Assembly: GCA_019914995.1 (NCBI GenBank)
Contig: CM034143.1
Location: 5,371,501 to 5,435,500, forward strand
Source: Acanthochlamys bracteata
Taxonomy: Eukaryota > Streptophyta > Magnoliopsida > Pandanales > Velloziaceae
DNA: 64,000 bases
Direction: 5' to 3'
The notes under the pieces are model-generated. The model was not told the origin of the DNA. It ran no database searches and was given only the letters and a program-made list of their open reading frames with translations. The translations under genes and the position numbers were made by a program. This document shows, piece by piece, positions 52,138 to 64,000 of the stretch (position 1 is its first letter; each line of letters begins with the position of its first letter).

Positions 52138-52374
52138 CTACACTGCAATTTGCCTCTTCTCAATGTCTGTAAACCGAGATTCATGGAACTTGGCAATGAA
52201 ATCCGAAGCCTTCTTGTCGACATAAGGGTCACCAACCCACGACTTTCGATCTTCATCACTAGGCCTTATCTTACTTGTAGTATACCTTGGCTCTTCATCG
52301 TCCCCGTTGGTTGCATTTCCATCTGATGAGAAGCTGCAGAAGATACAGAAAAGCGATGATTTCCTTCTACCCAT
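52138..52374 (-). CDS. Small plant-specific protein with SDEDRxxWV motif
   Basis: A single-exon 78-codon gene. The N-terminus is MGRRKSSLFCIFCSFSS, then a polar linker and a conserved-looking block IRPSDEDRKSWVGDPYVDKK, followed by ASDFIAKFHESRFTD. This pattern is shared by a family of short uncharacterised angiosperm proteins, as I recall them; function is unknown. The N-terminal Cys/Ser/basic stretch has no clear signal peptide or membrane span. A TATAAATA box lies 85-92 bases upstream on the same strand (52466-52459), which supports this being a real gene. A GCTA microsatellite lies just behind the box. Confidence 0.7.
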   Translation of the reverse strand: MGRRKSSLFCIFCSFSSDGNATNGDDEEPRYTTSKIRPSDEDRKSWVGDPYVDKKASDFIAKFHESRFTDIEKRQIAV

Positions 52375-52458
52375 TTCCTGTCTTCAACTGCAACAGGGAA
52401 AGAACTACTACTACAAGTATGACAAGTTTGTTGCAAAGAATTAAGGCATAGTTCTAAG

Positions 52459-52466
52459 TATTTATA
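52459..52466 (-). promoter_or_regulatory. TATA box of the small SDEDR gene
   Basis: TATAAATA on the minus strand, 85 bp upstream of the ATG at 52374, at a normal spacing for a short 5'UTR. Confidence 0.6.
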
Positions 52467-52494
52467 GCTAGAGCAATGAACTAACAATGAAGGT

Positions 52495-52519
52495 GCTAGC
52501 TAGCTAGCTAGCTAGCTAG
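52495..52519. repeat. (GCTA)n microsatellite
   Basis: About six perfect GCTA units upstream of the TATA box of the small gene. The unit is self-complementary in pairs (TAGCTA), so the tract is palindromic. Confidence 0.9.
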
Positions 52520-52529
52520 GGAACCTATG

Positions 52530-55500
52530 ATAAGATTTCTATACGGTGTGTGAACGGTGGTAGCGACCGGATGCAAGGATGGCCGTCTAAATTCTAAAGA
52601 AATTTCGCGATACCATGGTAAAAAATCATTGCTAAAGCCAAATGGTTGGCTTCTGCATCTCTGCTTTTAGGGCTTTGACCTTAATTAGTAATATTCCACT
52701 CCGCTCCAACATTATGCCCTACCGCTTACATATCGTCACCCAGAAGAACTCCATTTGAAAATGCTTCAAATTAGGAGCTTTACGAAGAAAACGCTTATTT
52801 TAAAAAAAATTCAAAAAAAAAATTTATTATAATATATATAAGGGAAATTTTTTTTAGGGGCACTTCTACCACTTCTTCTTTAGTTTATTTAGTATTGAAT
52901 CCCTATACTAAAAAAATTGACCTACTTCTTAGAAATTAACATCCCTCACTTATAAACGCATATCTATTCCATCACCTAACCAATATAGGATAATTAAAAA
53001 GCGTGGACTGTTAAGCCCACCAAGTCAGAGTCCACTTGGCTCAACTTAATACGAGTTGCTGACCCACGTCTAAATTAGGTAGTTCGTTTTTTACTTGTCT
53101 ATCATTCCAAATCTATATGCTACTAATTCAATCCTAGCCCACCAAATTAATCTATTTTTTATTTGGGCCCATTAAGTCATATACACTACTAATCCGAGCT
53201 TATCGTAACTTGAAGATCCAACAGTTTATAATTAGAGTGATTTTTATATTTAATTTTTACTATTAAATATGAATAATTATAAATTAGATATATTGATAAA
53301 TTTCAACTCAAAATAGAATCACAAAATGATATCCATTATGCCACTAGATGAAGATGACAGAAAACTTAAAAAAAACTCCATTAAATATATATATTGACGT
53401 TCCATAGCTGTACAGCAACATAAAATGATCGACAAAAATAAGCGAAATTTTGGAAAACTTCCAGACAAATCCATGGGAAGCTTCAACTGGTATTTCAAGC
53501 CTTTGCTTACGCGTTGAAGATCTAAGGACCAACTAGATGTTACTGCAAATTAAAAACATGATTTGAATGATTGCTTGCTTCCATGAGCTTTCCAGAAAAA
53601 AGTTTCCTGCAATAACTCTAAATTGTATATAGCTCGTTAGCTGTACAGCATAATATCATTCAAAAGAGACGTGAAATTATAAACAATATTATCAATTTAG
53701 AACATATTTTCCATGTAAACTTGCGAAAAAATTGAAGTGCATTCAGAATCTTTACCCTAGGGCAATTAACATCATTGTTATTAAATACTCGAGACATTCA
53801 TCCAAACATACGAACGCGGTTTAAACTCTGAAAAAAATCCACAGTGCAATCAGAAAATTTTCAGTGCAAATATTCCAAACATATGATCAAGTTTTTTTTA
53901 ACAGATTAGATGTACACAGTTCAAGGAAACAAACATCAACTTTTCTTTCATTCTTATGTCTGCTAACAGACATGTTTTGACTTGTTATTGGAGTTACTTC
54001 AGAAATTAATCTGTCAGATAAAGTACGTGTGTTACTTGCTTGAAAGTGAAATCTAAAATCACTTCCTTGTGAAAATAAACAAGCCCAAAGTGCCTCACCA
54101 CAATTTCCATGAAAGTGAATCGTTAAAAGTTGATGCAGCTATATAACATGTGAAAAACGTCAACTAAAAATTCAAGGAGCATAATAACAAGCTGTAGGAG
54201 TTAACTTAGGTGATTGCTAGTTATTCCAATAAAGCTACGGAGGTAAAATAATTGAATCGTTAATCTTAGCATTTCAAGGGGGTTGGTCAAAAAAGAACCT
54301 TTTGGTTCTCTCTTTGAACTAAATGCTTTCGAGTATTTATTGCTTGCAAGCTGTTTCACTTTCTTCGATCAGTTAATCTTCCAACACTACATAAATTTAA
54401 ATTCGAAGCTGCCAAAAAATAATCGAATTTGAAAAAGCAATGGTTAGGCATACCGGCCAGCAACCAAGCAGACAGGATCACGCGAGTGATAATAATAAAT
54501 AACGGGTATCTTCCTTTTGCCTTTGCCTTTGAATACTATAATATTTTGATAGAAAAATCATCGACGGAGAAAGTCTCTCATGCTGTATTACATAAGCAGA
54601 GCGATTTTATTATGCATTTGCCAGAATCCTAATTATGAAAAGAGGCTTTCTTTTGATGTGCACTAGAGCAAGAACTCGTTGCTCCTAGACAGGTCTTATG
54701 TTAGGCTAGTTCTAGCCACGTACAAAAACCGAAGTGCCCATAGACTCCTAGTATCTCGAAGTGTTGCTAGTTCTAGCCACGTTAGAAGTGTTAGATGAGC
54801 CTTCTTGAGTAGAACCAAACCAAAAACTAACTCACAAACTCATATAATACCTAACATTTAAGTTGGTATTTAAAAGTACTTTTAATTTATTTTTTATTAT
54901 AATTTCTTATTTTGCGTATGTTAAAATTTATTATAATTTTTTATATAATTTTTTAAAATTAAAATATAAAAAAAATTATATCATAAAATTATCTCATAAA
55001 GTTGAGTCGTTTGCCAACACTTCTTCCCCCACCCACTGCCAAGCTTAACAACCTCAACACAAGGCAAACCCTATCAAGTACCAATAGCAATATAGATATC
55101 CAAAACATGAATCAGAATTATAACAACAAAACAATCATCAACGATCATAATAATCTATCAACATCAAAATTCTCAAGTGCTAACATCAAATCCATGATCC
55201 ATCCAGACAGCCTCAACTCAATCTAAACAATTATCAAAACAATCAAAATATAACAATCATCAACATAACAATCACACCATACAATGTTACAACAACAAAA
55301 CATGGATCAGAAATTCAGAACTGGAGCCTAGCAGCAGTCCAGCACTTGTTTAAAATGTTCAAAACTTCAGAATTCAAAATTCAAATACATAGAACATAAT
55401 AGCATATGTTCAGATGGTAATGAACTTGGTACCTAGATAACATTTATACCTTAAGGTACTGGTTCAGAAATAACACTGATCTAGCACTTCCGGTCCTTAG

Positions 55501-56260
55501 AATCCAAGCTTGGTATTTTATATCTGATACCTATAACAATCACAAATCAAACCCACACCATCATTCAACATTTTTGGACCATACACGAATTCAGTGGCAT
55601 TACTAACTCATTGAAAAACATACCCTATTTTTGTGAAGAACGCCATTCAATCCTACCGAAGTCCGATAGTGTACTTTCACACACACATATATATATAATT
55701 CAGTTTGGATCGAAATGGACGAACGGATCGACAGGGTCAATTTGTAATCTGTCCGATTCGATTCGAGTCTTGAATTGATTGCAGATCTAATTAATTTATA
55801 GATTTGGATCAACTTAAATTTTAGGTCAACGATTTTTTATTAATTCATAGTCAAAAATAGCTTAAATAGGTGTCAATGAGTTCAACAAGTTTCAATTTGA
55901 GTTCCGTAAAAGTGAATTTTATAGAAATAGATTTTTTTAAAAAGTGAGCTAAAATTAGTTTAGTTTTTATTCTAATTTATTTGGAAGTGGAATTTTAAAA
56001 ATTAAAATAATGAGTTTTTAATAGTAAAAATGAAAATAAAAATTTTAGTTTAATGAACAATTGAAATTTGCGAACTAAGTGGAGTTCCGAGATGTAGAAA
56101 CAAGCCCTTATTTTCAGTTCAGTTTCGTCTATATCGAGTTCGGCTTCTTTTTACTTTCGTTCCCTGTTTACATTTCCCGCTCAGCAATTTCTCTGCGGCG
56201 GCGGCGACCGATCTACTTCTTCATCGGCGTCGGGATCGGCACTAAGCTTAGGGTGAACCG
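52530..56260. other. Intergenic DNA upstream of importin-9
   Basis: No supportable gene in 3.7 kb. Composition varies, with AT-rich stretches at 52800-52850, 54860-55000 and 55900-56060. The 17-bp word GCTAGTTCTAGCCACGT is repeated at 54705 and 54766. 56060-56260 is the likely importin-9 5'UTR and core promoter; it becomes GC-rich (GGCGGCGGCG near 56196) just before the ATG. Confidence 0.5.
54705..54782. repeat. 17-bp direct repeat
   Basis: GCTAGTTCTAGCCACGT occurs at 54705-54721 and again at 54766-54782, with 44 bases between copies. Each copy contains the palindrome GGCTAG/CTAGCC. No function is evident. Confidence 0.8.
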
Positions 56261-59200
56261 ATGGCTGCGGGCGCTGTTGATCCTGATCAGCGATGGCTTC
56301 TCGATTGTCTCTCCGCTACTCTTGATAACGATCGAGATGTTCGAGCTTTCGCCGAGGCTTCGCTTAAGCAAGCTTCACTCCAGCCAGGTTCTTCCTTTCT
56401 CACTCTCTCTATGCTGCATAGAAAGAAGTTTTTGCTTCAATACTATAGTTACAATTTCACTTTCAATGTTGTCTTGTTCGTGCAGCCTGGCATTCTACGA
56501 ATAAAATTTTCTATTATAATCTGACAAAAATGTTCATGATCATATTGCATCTGGCATTTGGTAGTTTCAAGACATGTATGTATGTAACCAATTCCAACTA
56601 AATTGTCAAGTAAATAGGGTGGAACTCGTTATTGAATTTTCATTATAGTATTTTCTCCGATATTCTCTTTGTAGTCAGTGTCATTTAATTGGTTTATTCT
56701 CCACGAGTTTCTCTTTGATTTGCCTGCTCTTTTTGTACAAATCCTGTAGTTAGCTATCGTCTGGTAAAGTTCCCAAAATATAAACGATTTGGAGGTAAGT
56801 AGAGTCGTAAAGCTGTGTTTGTTGGAGGAAGCACCATTTTAAGTTTGTATAAATACTCGGATAATGTTTGGACTCAAGTATTTTCTCTATACGTTTCTTC
56901 TTCTGACCACGTAACATTCTCATATCGTTTACTCTTTTGTAGTTCTTTCTCTGTCATGAGTCAGTAATGTTTGTTTTTGTTTCATTTTCTTCTCTGGTTG
57001 TATAAAGCTCCTGTTGATGAATTTGGGGCAGTCTATTATCAAATTTTGATTGCTTTTTGTTTTTCGAAGGTTTTGGAACTGCTCTTGCTAAAGTGACTGT
57101 CAACAAGGAGATTTCGTTTGGACTACGACAGATATCCTTTTCTAACTCAGAATATAAGGGAAATACATTTTTTCTGGACCCAGCTAAGGACATTCTTGCA
57201 TTTATCCTCTGTGGATGATCTTGTTCATTGTTACAGTCCTCCTGGTTGTACTGCACTTAACATCCCGTACTTGTCAGCTGTGCTTTTGAAGCAATTTATA
57301 AAACAACATTGGCAGGACGATGAGGAGGGCTTTATAGAACCTGTAGTTTCGGCTGAAGAGAAGGTATCTCTACCATCAATTAAAAGCTTCAAAGTCACGT
57401 TTATCAGTGTATATATTTGTCGACGTATGTGCATGACATCATCTGATGCAGCATAATCAATTGAATGTCTGATTTTCACGAAGTATAGTTGCACTCGTTC
57501 CCACCCATTGTCTTCCACCACTTTTACTGTTTCAGTTACTTTATACTTTTCTCTATTACATATCTCTATGTGAAACTGTTGTAATGTCAGAGAATGATAT
57601 GTCAACTACTGCTTCCTTCTTTGGACGACCCACATGGTAAAATACGAACAGCAGTTGGGATGGCTGTGGCATCAATTGCGAGTTATGACTGGCCGGAGTC
57701 ATGGCCAGAGTTACTTCCATTCCTCTTGAAGCTTATAAGTGACAAGAGCAATGTAAATGGAGGTATGTGCTTCCATGGTCATCATGCTTGAACTCAGGTA
57801 TATTTAAACGGCACTCACTTTTGAGTTAAATTTCAGTCCGTGGATCATTAAGATGCTTATCTCTATTGGCTGGTGATTTGGATGACATGTTGGTGCCGAA
57901 ATTAGTCCCTGTTTTATTCCCATACTTGCAAACAATAATTGCATCTCCGGATGTAAGTTAATTTCATGTTCACTATTATGCTTCATTTGGATTTATGCTC
58001 AAAACTTATGTGCAAGCCTACCTATTAATGATGCTATCAGCATGGTCATTCTTGTGTTTTTTCTCCTAATAATGACACCTGTTTATTTTTCTAGTTATTT
58101 GAAAACTCTTTGCGTGGAAAAGCTCTTTCAGTAATCCACTCATGTATCTCTGTGTTGGGTGCTATGAGTGGTGTATATAAGGTATTCTTTGTGTTCTCTT
58201 ACTTTCTGTTACCAAGAAAAACCTTGGGTATATTATTGCTGTTAGTCTGTATCTCTGTGGAACTGATGTGGATTTTTTGTTTCAGTCAGAAGTTAGAGGC
58301 ATGATGATGCCAATCCTTAATCCACTGATGGAGCAGTTGTACACTATTCTACAAACTCCTGTGCAAATTGATGATCCAGATGATTGGAACCTAAGGATGG
58401 AGGTATGCATCTCTTCTAATTGATGAATATTTTCGTTTTAAATATGAGCAATGGGTTGGGATTTTCTCCTCTCTTATCTCCAGGCACTAAAATGTATTCT
58501 CCAGTTCATTCAAATCAATCCGAACCTAACCGAAGCTCAATTTTCTGGTAAAGTATATATGATAATTTATTATATCACTTCTCTTGCGTCTTTATAAAGT
58601 TTGCTTCCATCCATGTCCAGTTTTTGCTGCACCTCTATGGCAGACATTTGTTTCTTCCTTAGAAGTATATGAGCAATCATCCATCAAGGGAAAGGAGGAT
58701 CCACATTCTGGCAGATATGATTCTGATGGAACTGAAAGGAGTCTTGATGCTTTGGTGATTCAGGTACAGAAATGCATCAGGGGACATTTGGGAGTGCTTA
58801 TGAAATGGCTTTTCTAGAATGAAGGATATTTTGGAGATTTTTTGAGAAACGAGCTTAATTTTTTGACTAAAAAAATACAATTTATACATATAAAGATTTT
58901 ATGATATGCAATTTTTCTGTACTTTCCAAAATTAAAAAAGAAATATGTAGAATACTGTAGAAGATCTATTGGGAAACACAAAGTGCTTATTTGGAATGAT
59001 AGGCACTTCAAAAGCTCATCCAAACGTCCCCTCACCACCAGTTCTTAATATTGAATGATGTCTTTGGAAATTCTATTGATTCCGTTTGACATCTTGACGT
59101 TGTGGAAGTTTTCTAAGCTGTTTTTGTCTTGATTATTGCAAATTAAACAATGGTGTTCTAAGTGTTGTAGAATATTGAAACTCACATTTGTGTCTTGTGT

Positions 59201-62200
59201 GCAGCTGTTTGAGGTATTGTTGACGATCATTGGAAATCATAGGTTGGCAAAGGTATCTGTTTTATTTAACCCACCATTCCTTGTTGTTGTTATAATTATA
59301 AACTAAAGTATTCAGGGCATTTCTGTAGGTTTTCGGAAGGAGCATAAAAGAGCTGGTGTATTACACTATTGCTTTCATGCAGATGACAGAAGAACAAGTA
59401 TGCTGATCTGTTAATGTTGGCAGTTGTGTTGCATACATAGTCAGTTAGGTTGGATTAAGATTTGATTCTTTAATGCCCCTTCAGTGATTCATGAGGGGTT
59501 AAAAGTTACTTGTGAAATTAAAGAGAAACCAACCCTGCTCTGATATGCCAGCTTACCAGAAATTGATTATAGACAGTACCTAAAAAGATAATGGCAATTG
59601 TGCCTTAGTATTGCTTAAAGTTATTGTAAGTCTTTCATCACCAAACTCAGGGTTGTGGAGCTTGAACTTTTTGCAGATTGTTTAGTACTTTGTATAGCTT
59701 AATAAACAACTCTGGAAAAACTTTTCTTATTTCTTATAGAGAATTTAAGAGGAGAAATTTTTTATTTTAAGAAGCTGGTTAGGTCAAGAGCAAACTATAT
59801 GGTGAATTAGCAGAAAGAGGGCTATGCTGAAGTTGAGGTAGGGAAAGAAGGCTAGGAAATAGATAGTGTTTTCGTAAAAAAAGGAGGTTTTGTTGATTAG
59901 ATCATCCTTTTCTTAAGTAAGTTAATTAGGGAATATACAAAAAATAATTGGACATTCAATTTGCAAGTGCTTTCTTCCATTTGCACCCATTCTTGCGTAC
60001 CTTGTAGAATAATTTTCTCTTACGGCCAAGAACTTTTCCTCTATTGACTTGCTTAGAAGGTATGTGATGTCCAAATTCTCTTTTGGACAGAAGCATTTGC
60101 GGTTAAAATTGTAACGGTTGCAGAAAGATTTCAGGGATCAATTAGTATTGCTTAAATTTTGTGAGTTTGAGCTTCATGTTTAGCTGCATTTGTTGTTTAT
60201 GTTTCTCGTCTTTTATGGTTTTTAGGATTGTTTCAGGTATGTACATGGTCAATCGATGCTAACCAATACATTGCTGATGAGGATGATACTACTTTTAGTT
60301 GCCGGATCTCGGGTATGCAGTTTCTTGGATCTTGTCCCCTTTTGACATTCTGGCAACTCATTCCTATCTTCTATGGTTGTATTTTCTTTGTCAAGTCTGG
60401 AATTCATTGTACTTGTACTCTCCATGAAGATCTCTGGCTCTCTGTTTATACAAATTAATAACAAAATCCTTAATAGGTTTACATATATGGAGTAATCCAT
60501 AAGTAAATAAAGCTCTAACTAATACTGGAGTGCTGGTCTGCATTTTTTTGGGGTTTTTTCTGGGCACGGGCAACGATGCGACATGCGTACATAAGATCAT
60601 GCAATCATAATGTATTTTTATGTATCCACAGTGATTAGATTTTAACTATTATTTAAGAACAGAATATATGTAACATGACGTATTGCCTAAAACTCACGTT
60701 CTCATCATCTTAATATGAAATTATATATTAACAATGATAATGTGTTTGCAAGTTTTATGAATTTTTTGGGTCCCAAATTTGAATCTATTGCTTCACTTAA
60801 AAATGAAACATTGTAAAGAAGTTTTATACAACAAGCATTTGAAATCAGTGTACTGAATTAATTAAAAGGTCTTAAAAAAAGATTGACGTTTTAGAAGGCA
60901 ATTTAGGTAATTTAATTTTTTCATATTCAGTGCACTTAATGTTCCACTTTTTGAGAAATCCTTAGGCTTATCTGTTAGTGTAGATTAAAGTGGGTCCACA
61001 TGCTGCAGTGGGTGTCCTCATTTTGCTGTGTGTGGACACTGAGTCATCAAATAAAAGGTAACCGCTGCTTGTGACCCCTGTTCCTCATTGTAGCATTGTG
61101 ATTCAAAGAGGAATTGTAAAAAAAGAAACAAAATGAATAGAAACAGCTTCGTCTTAGAGGCTCCTTATGACATGTTTTGCCACAATTGTTCGCTTGTTAG
61201 AATAGAATGACTTTGTGATCTCAACTTTGATTTTATCCAGATTTCAACATGAGGTGGCAATCATTTTAACGACTTGTGGAATTGCCTTGTTACTGCAGAA
61301 TTAAGAGCTGTCTATGACAAAATATTTTGGGGTTAAGCATTTGGTCATGATATCCAGAGCGATTGCAAGTTAAATCTAAAGGAAGATTTTAGATATCCTT
61401 CAAAGGACCAAAGACTTGAATCCTTGTAAATTAAACTGTTGTATGACTGAGCAATTGAGCATACCCTTTCTGTGTTCTTAACACTGACAAAGGATTTGCT
61501 ATTGATTACTTTTTCTTTGCCTGTTGATGACATTTATAACTATTATTGTCAGTTTGCTTTCTGTTTGTATCGGTGCAAAGTATGTCATTATCATGATCTT
61601 TAACTTGATTGGTGATGTTTGTTTTGATCGTTTCATGTACCTTTTACAGGATATGTTCTTTTAGAAGAAATTGTAAGTGTTTATGGTTGTGAAGGAATGA
61701 ATTTTGTAATTGAAGCTGCTCAAAAACGTTTTATTGAGTCAAGTCAATCAAAAGTTTCCGGTGCTGTGGACTGGTGGAAAGTAAGTGCTCAACATATTTA
61801 TGTTCTTTTTGATCATTTATATATCATTTAAAGATTGTTTACCTGGTAAAGATGCTCTTGTGTCATGTCACATGACCTATCGCTAACTCTATAAGTGTAA
61901 AAGCAAAAATGGTTTCTTATAACTTGTGATACCCATGGCACGTTAGAGTATGTATTCATGTCATTGCTTGTGTTCATTATTTCGGGTATTGTCTTATAGT
62001 AGTTTTAGGTCTTTGGTCCAGGAGCCACCTATCTTACTAGTTGGTTAGTTATTGGAGTTTTATCTTATTGTAGTTTTAGGTCTTTCATCCAGGAGCTATT
62101 TATCTTACTAGTTAGTATGTGTCTAAAGTCCTATTCCTATCTAGCCTAGTGTTTTCACCTCTTCATGATATTGCGTTCAGATTATGAATGTGCTTGTCTG

Positions 62201-63776
62201 ACATAGGATTTTTTATGCAATCAGGCCTCTCTCACGCAGGTATTATTTATGCCTTTATTGGGCCTGGCAAGGTTTTTTAGCTTGTCAGTAGTATTTACTG
62301 AGATTTTGCTTCTCCATTTGAGCTTTTTACTAGATAAGTGTCCTTTAAACTTGGAACACAAGGTGACCCTACTCTTATACCAACTTTTTGAAATGCGGGT
62401 GCAAATAAACCTTTTTTGTTGATTTGGAAGCTAAAACTCATTTAGCTTAGATTGCAGTGGATATGAGAAACGTTTATGTCAAGTAATGATCTCCTAGTGA
62501 TTGGCTGTTTTATTTTCGTATAGAAATGCCTGCCTGTTTGTACAGCTTTTTTAGTACCGTGCTCTGTATTAGATGCTTTCAGATATTCTCATCTACCTTC
62601 CTTCTCCCTTTTTTTTTCTGGAGGCTAGGCTGTTTCTTGTCACTTAACTGATATTTATTGGACTGATTTTGTGGCAGTTACAAGAAGCGACACTTTTTGC
62701 ATTCATGGCTCTTTCAGAGCAGTTGGTTGAAGCACAGGTCTGCTTTACTTTCTGGTCTTATAGGAGTTCCAATATACCAGGGTATTGGCAGGATAACCTT
62801 TTTTTTTCTGAGGAAAGTATTGTTTTTATTTCCAAAAGTCTAGGATGATGAAATCTGACATCAGGAATCTTCTTGAACAAATTCTTGTGGAGGACATGGA
62901 AATAGGTACAATCTAGTTTCCTGAGCTTTATGATGAGGATGTTTTGAGCAAATACCTAATGAAATAGATTATGGTGGCGAATAGGGTTGAATGAATGTCC
63001 ATTTCTTCATGCACGTGCTTTCTCGGTGGTTTCAAAATTTTCTTCAGTGGTTAGCTACATGATCTCTAGTTATCTTTCATTTCAAGTTTCTGAGATAGTT
63101 ATGGAACATTTTGAAGTAACCAATTTGCTTGAGAGTTAATGCAGATCAGTAATAGAATTTCTGACAAAGTTCTGTCTGCTGCTATCCATGCATTAACTTT
63201 AGATGTGTAAGGCTCAAGCTCTGTGAACATATGCTGTTTTTTAAGAGATGGGTGTTTATGTGGGTCGGACATTTAACTGCAGATTCCCGCCAGTGAAAGT
63301 AGGGGCGTGCCGTGCCCTCTCTCAACTTTTGCCAGAATGCAACCAGGAAGCTCTTCAGCCTCATCTGACGCTCTTGTTTTCCTCTTTAACAAATCTCTTG
63401 AAGCAGGTAAATCACACAACATTTACATATCTTGTTCTTTTTGTTGCAAAACAATTCTTAGATGGTAAGTTTGTCTTTCAGGCATCTGATGAAACTTTGC
63501 ACCTAGTCCTAGAGACGCTTCAAGCTGCTGTTAGAGGAGGTTGTACTCTCTACGGCATTGGCATCACTAGAGCTTACTTTGCATCTAGACCAAATACTTA
63601 AGAATTTGTAAATCATTTCCCTGTTTTTGGGATTCTCTGACCGAAGCACTTCCTGCTATCCAGCGCGCGAGCAATTGTCACTCATGGAGCCAGCCTTGTC
63701 TCCAATCATCCTGGATGTCTGGCTGCAACATGTGTCGGATCCTTTCATTACTGCTGATGTTTTGGATATCCTTGAG
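56261..63776 (+). CDS. IPO9: Importin-9 (beta-karyopherin), 3' part beyond the window
   Basis: Twenty exons join in phase to 618 codons and continue past the right edge: 56261-56387, 57070-57131, 57271-57363, 57591-57762, 57837-57952, 58095-58181, 58286-58402, 58484-58547, 58621-58763, 59205-59252, 59329-59397, 60237-60312, 61650-61780, 62678-62737, 62839-62905, 62985-63049, 63145-63206, 63283-63406, 63482-63539, 63664-63776. The importin-beta N-terminal domain is clear (RWLLDCLSATLDNDRDVRAFAE, AVLLKQFIKQHW), followed by HEAT-type helices: YDWPESWPELLPFLLKLI, GSLRCLSLLAGDLDD, VKVGACRALSQLLPE and ASDETLHLVLETLQAA. The acidic loop IADEDDTTF is present. Importin-9 carries histones, ribosomal proteins and actin into the nucleus in animals. 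Family length is about 1020 residues, so roughly 60% is here. Exons 2 and 3 are joined through an AT-AC intron. The final intron begins at 63777. Confidence 0.93.
57132..57270 (+). other. U12-type AT-AC intron in importin-9
   Basis: Exon 2 ends CGACAG and the intron begins ATATCCTTTTC, matching the U12 donor consensus ATATCCTT. It ends CATCCCGTAC. A branch-site-like CACTTAAC lies at 57254-57261, with the probable branch A ten bases before the end, as U12 introns require. Removal joins LRQ to LSAVLLKQF, the expected protein. No GT-AG choice keeps this frame. Confidence 0.85.
58777..59034. mobile_element. 252-bp Tourist-like MITE in importin-9 intron 9
   Basis: The element runs 58780-59031 and is flanked by TCA on both sides (58777-58779, 59032-59034). 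Its left end is GGGGACATTTGGGAGTGC and the reverse complement of its right end is GGGGACGTTTGGATGAGC, 14/18 identical. The interior is AT-rich and non-coding. It begins 16 bases after the exon 9 donor. Confidence 0.7.
61990..62131. repeat. 71-bp tandem duplication in importin-9 intron 13
   Basis: Two imperfect copies of a 71-bp unit, each containing TAGTTTTAGGTCTTT, CCAGGAGC and ATCTTACTAGTT, run head to tail (61990-62060 and 62061-62131). Intronic, with no coding content. Confidence 0.8.
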
Positions 63777-64000
63777 GTAAACCTGTGATGCTTCCATTAC
63801 AAAGATATGCATTAAGTAGAATATTGTGTACATGACTGCTGATTTAAGCTGCAGTTTTATAAGATATTTCACACTCATACGACATGCTTTATTATGCAAT
63901 TGCTTCCTTCATTGCACAAATTAATCGTTTCTTCAGTTTTTGGTACATATATCAAATTTGTGGCTCTAGTTGCACTAAAACTGTTTCGGTATATATTGCC

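Noticed and set aside
53344-53532. 62-codon minus ORF
   Set aside because: The first half looks mildly coding, but the rest is AT-driven, with no splice partner or recognised domain.
57118-57456. 112-codon forward ORF in importin-9
   Set aside because: It reads through the AT-AC intron in a non-importin frame; only the spliced product matches the protein family.
1-64000. tRNA, rRNA, CRISPR, phage or bacterial operon features
   Set aside because: No tRNA cloverleaf boxes, rRNA sequence, regularly spaced repeats or bacterial gene organisation were seen; the window is plant nuclear DNA.

Overview
This is nuclear DNA from a flowering plant, most likely a eudicot. The evidence is small exons split by AT-rich introns, very AT-rich intergenic DNA full of small non-autonomous transposons, and plant-only gene families (NSP-interacting kinase, plant cysteine oxidase, a plastid DUF2232 protein). 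Open reading frames alone are misleading here. I rebuilt the genes by splicing exons at visible splice sites and checking reading phase. All seven multi-exon models keep phase through every junction; the six complete ones end at a stop codon.

Layout: 1-3000 is AT-rich intergenic DNA with a hAT-like MITE nested inside a Tourist-like MITE. 3003-3465 is a GC-richer coding-like island I cannot name. 3602-6984 (-) is an NSP-interacting-kinase-type LRR receptor kinase. 7015-12653 is a gene-poor AT-rich stretch. 12654-15278 (-) is the H/ACA snoRNP protein NHP2. 18444-24899 (-) is an AMBRA1-like WD40 protein, probably a DDB1-CUL4 substrate receptor, with a 5'UTR exon to about 26060. 27554-31976 (-) is the ribosome-biogenesis factor RRP7, with 5'UTR exons to about 32930. 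34218-39623 (-) is an NDUFA9-like atypical SDR whose 2-kb first intron holds an antisense LTR-retrotransposon remnant. 41350-42170 is a second coding-like island. 44118-47034 (-) is a plant cysteine oxidase, and 47185-49610 (+) is a plastid-type DUF2232 membrane protein. Their start codons lie only 150 bp apart, head to head. 52138-52374 (-) is a small 78-residue plant-specific protein. 56261 to the right edge (+) is importin-9, of which 618 codons are inside the window.

How they relate: this is an ordinary plant gene neighbourhood, not an operon or cluster. NHP2 (rRNA pseudouridylation) and RRP7 (18S processing) share a pathway, and NHP2 has a telo-box and a site II element upstream, as ribosome-biogenesis genes often do. 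Cysteine oxidase and DUF2232 probably share a bidirectional promoter.

I did not find a previously undescribed biological system. The most distinctive signals are an AT-AC (U12-type) intron in importin-9, a GC-AG terminal intron beside a 33-bp tandem duplication in the AMBRA1-like gene, nested MITEs with clean target-site duplications, and an exact 60-bp triplication ending on a splice donor in the receptor kinase.
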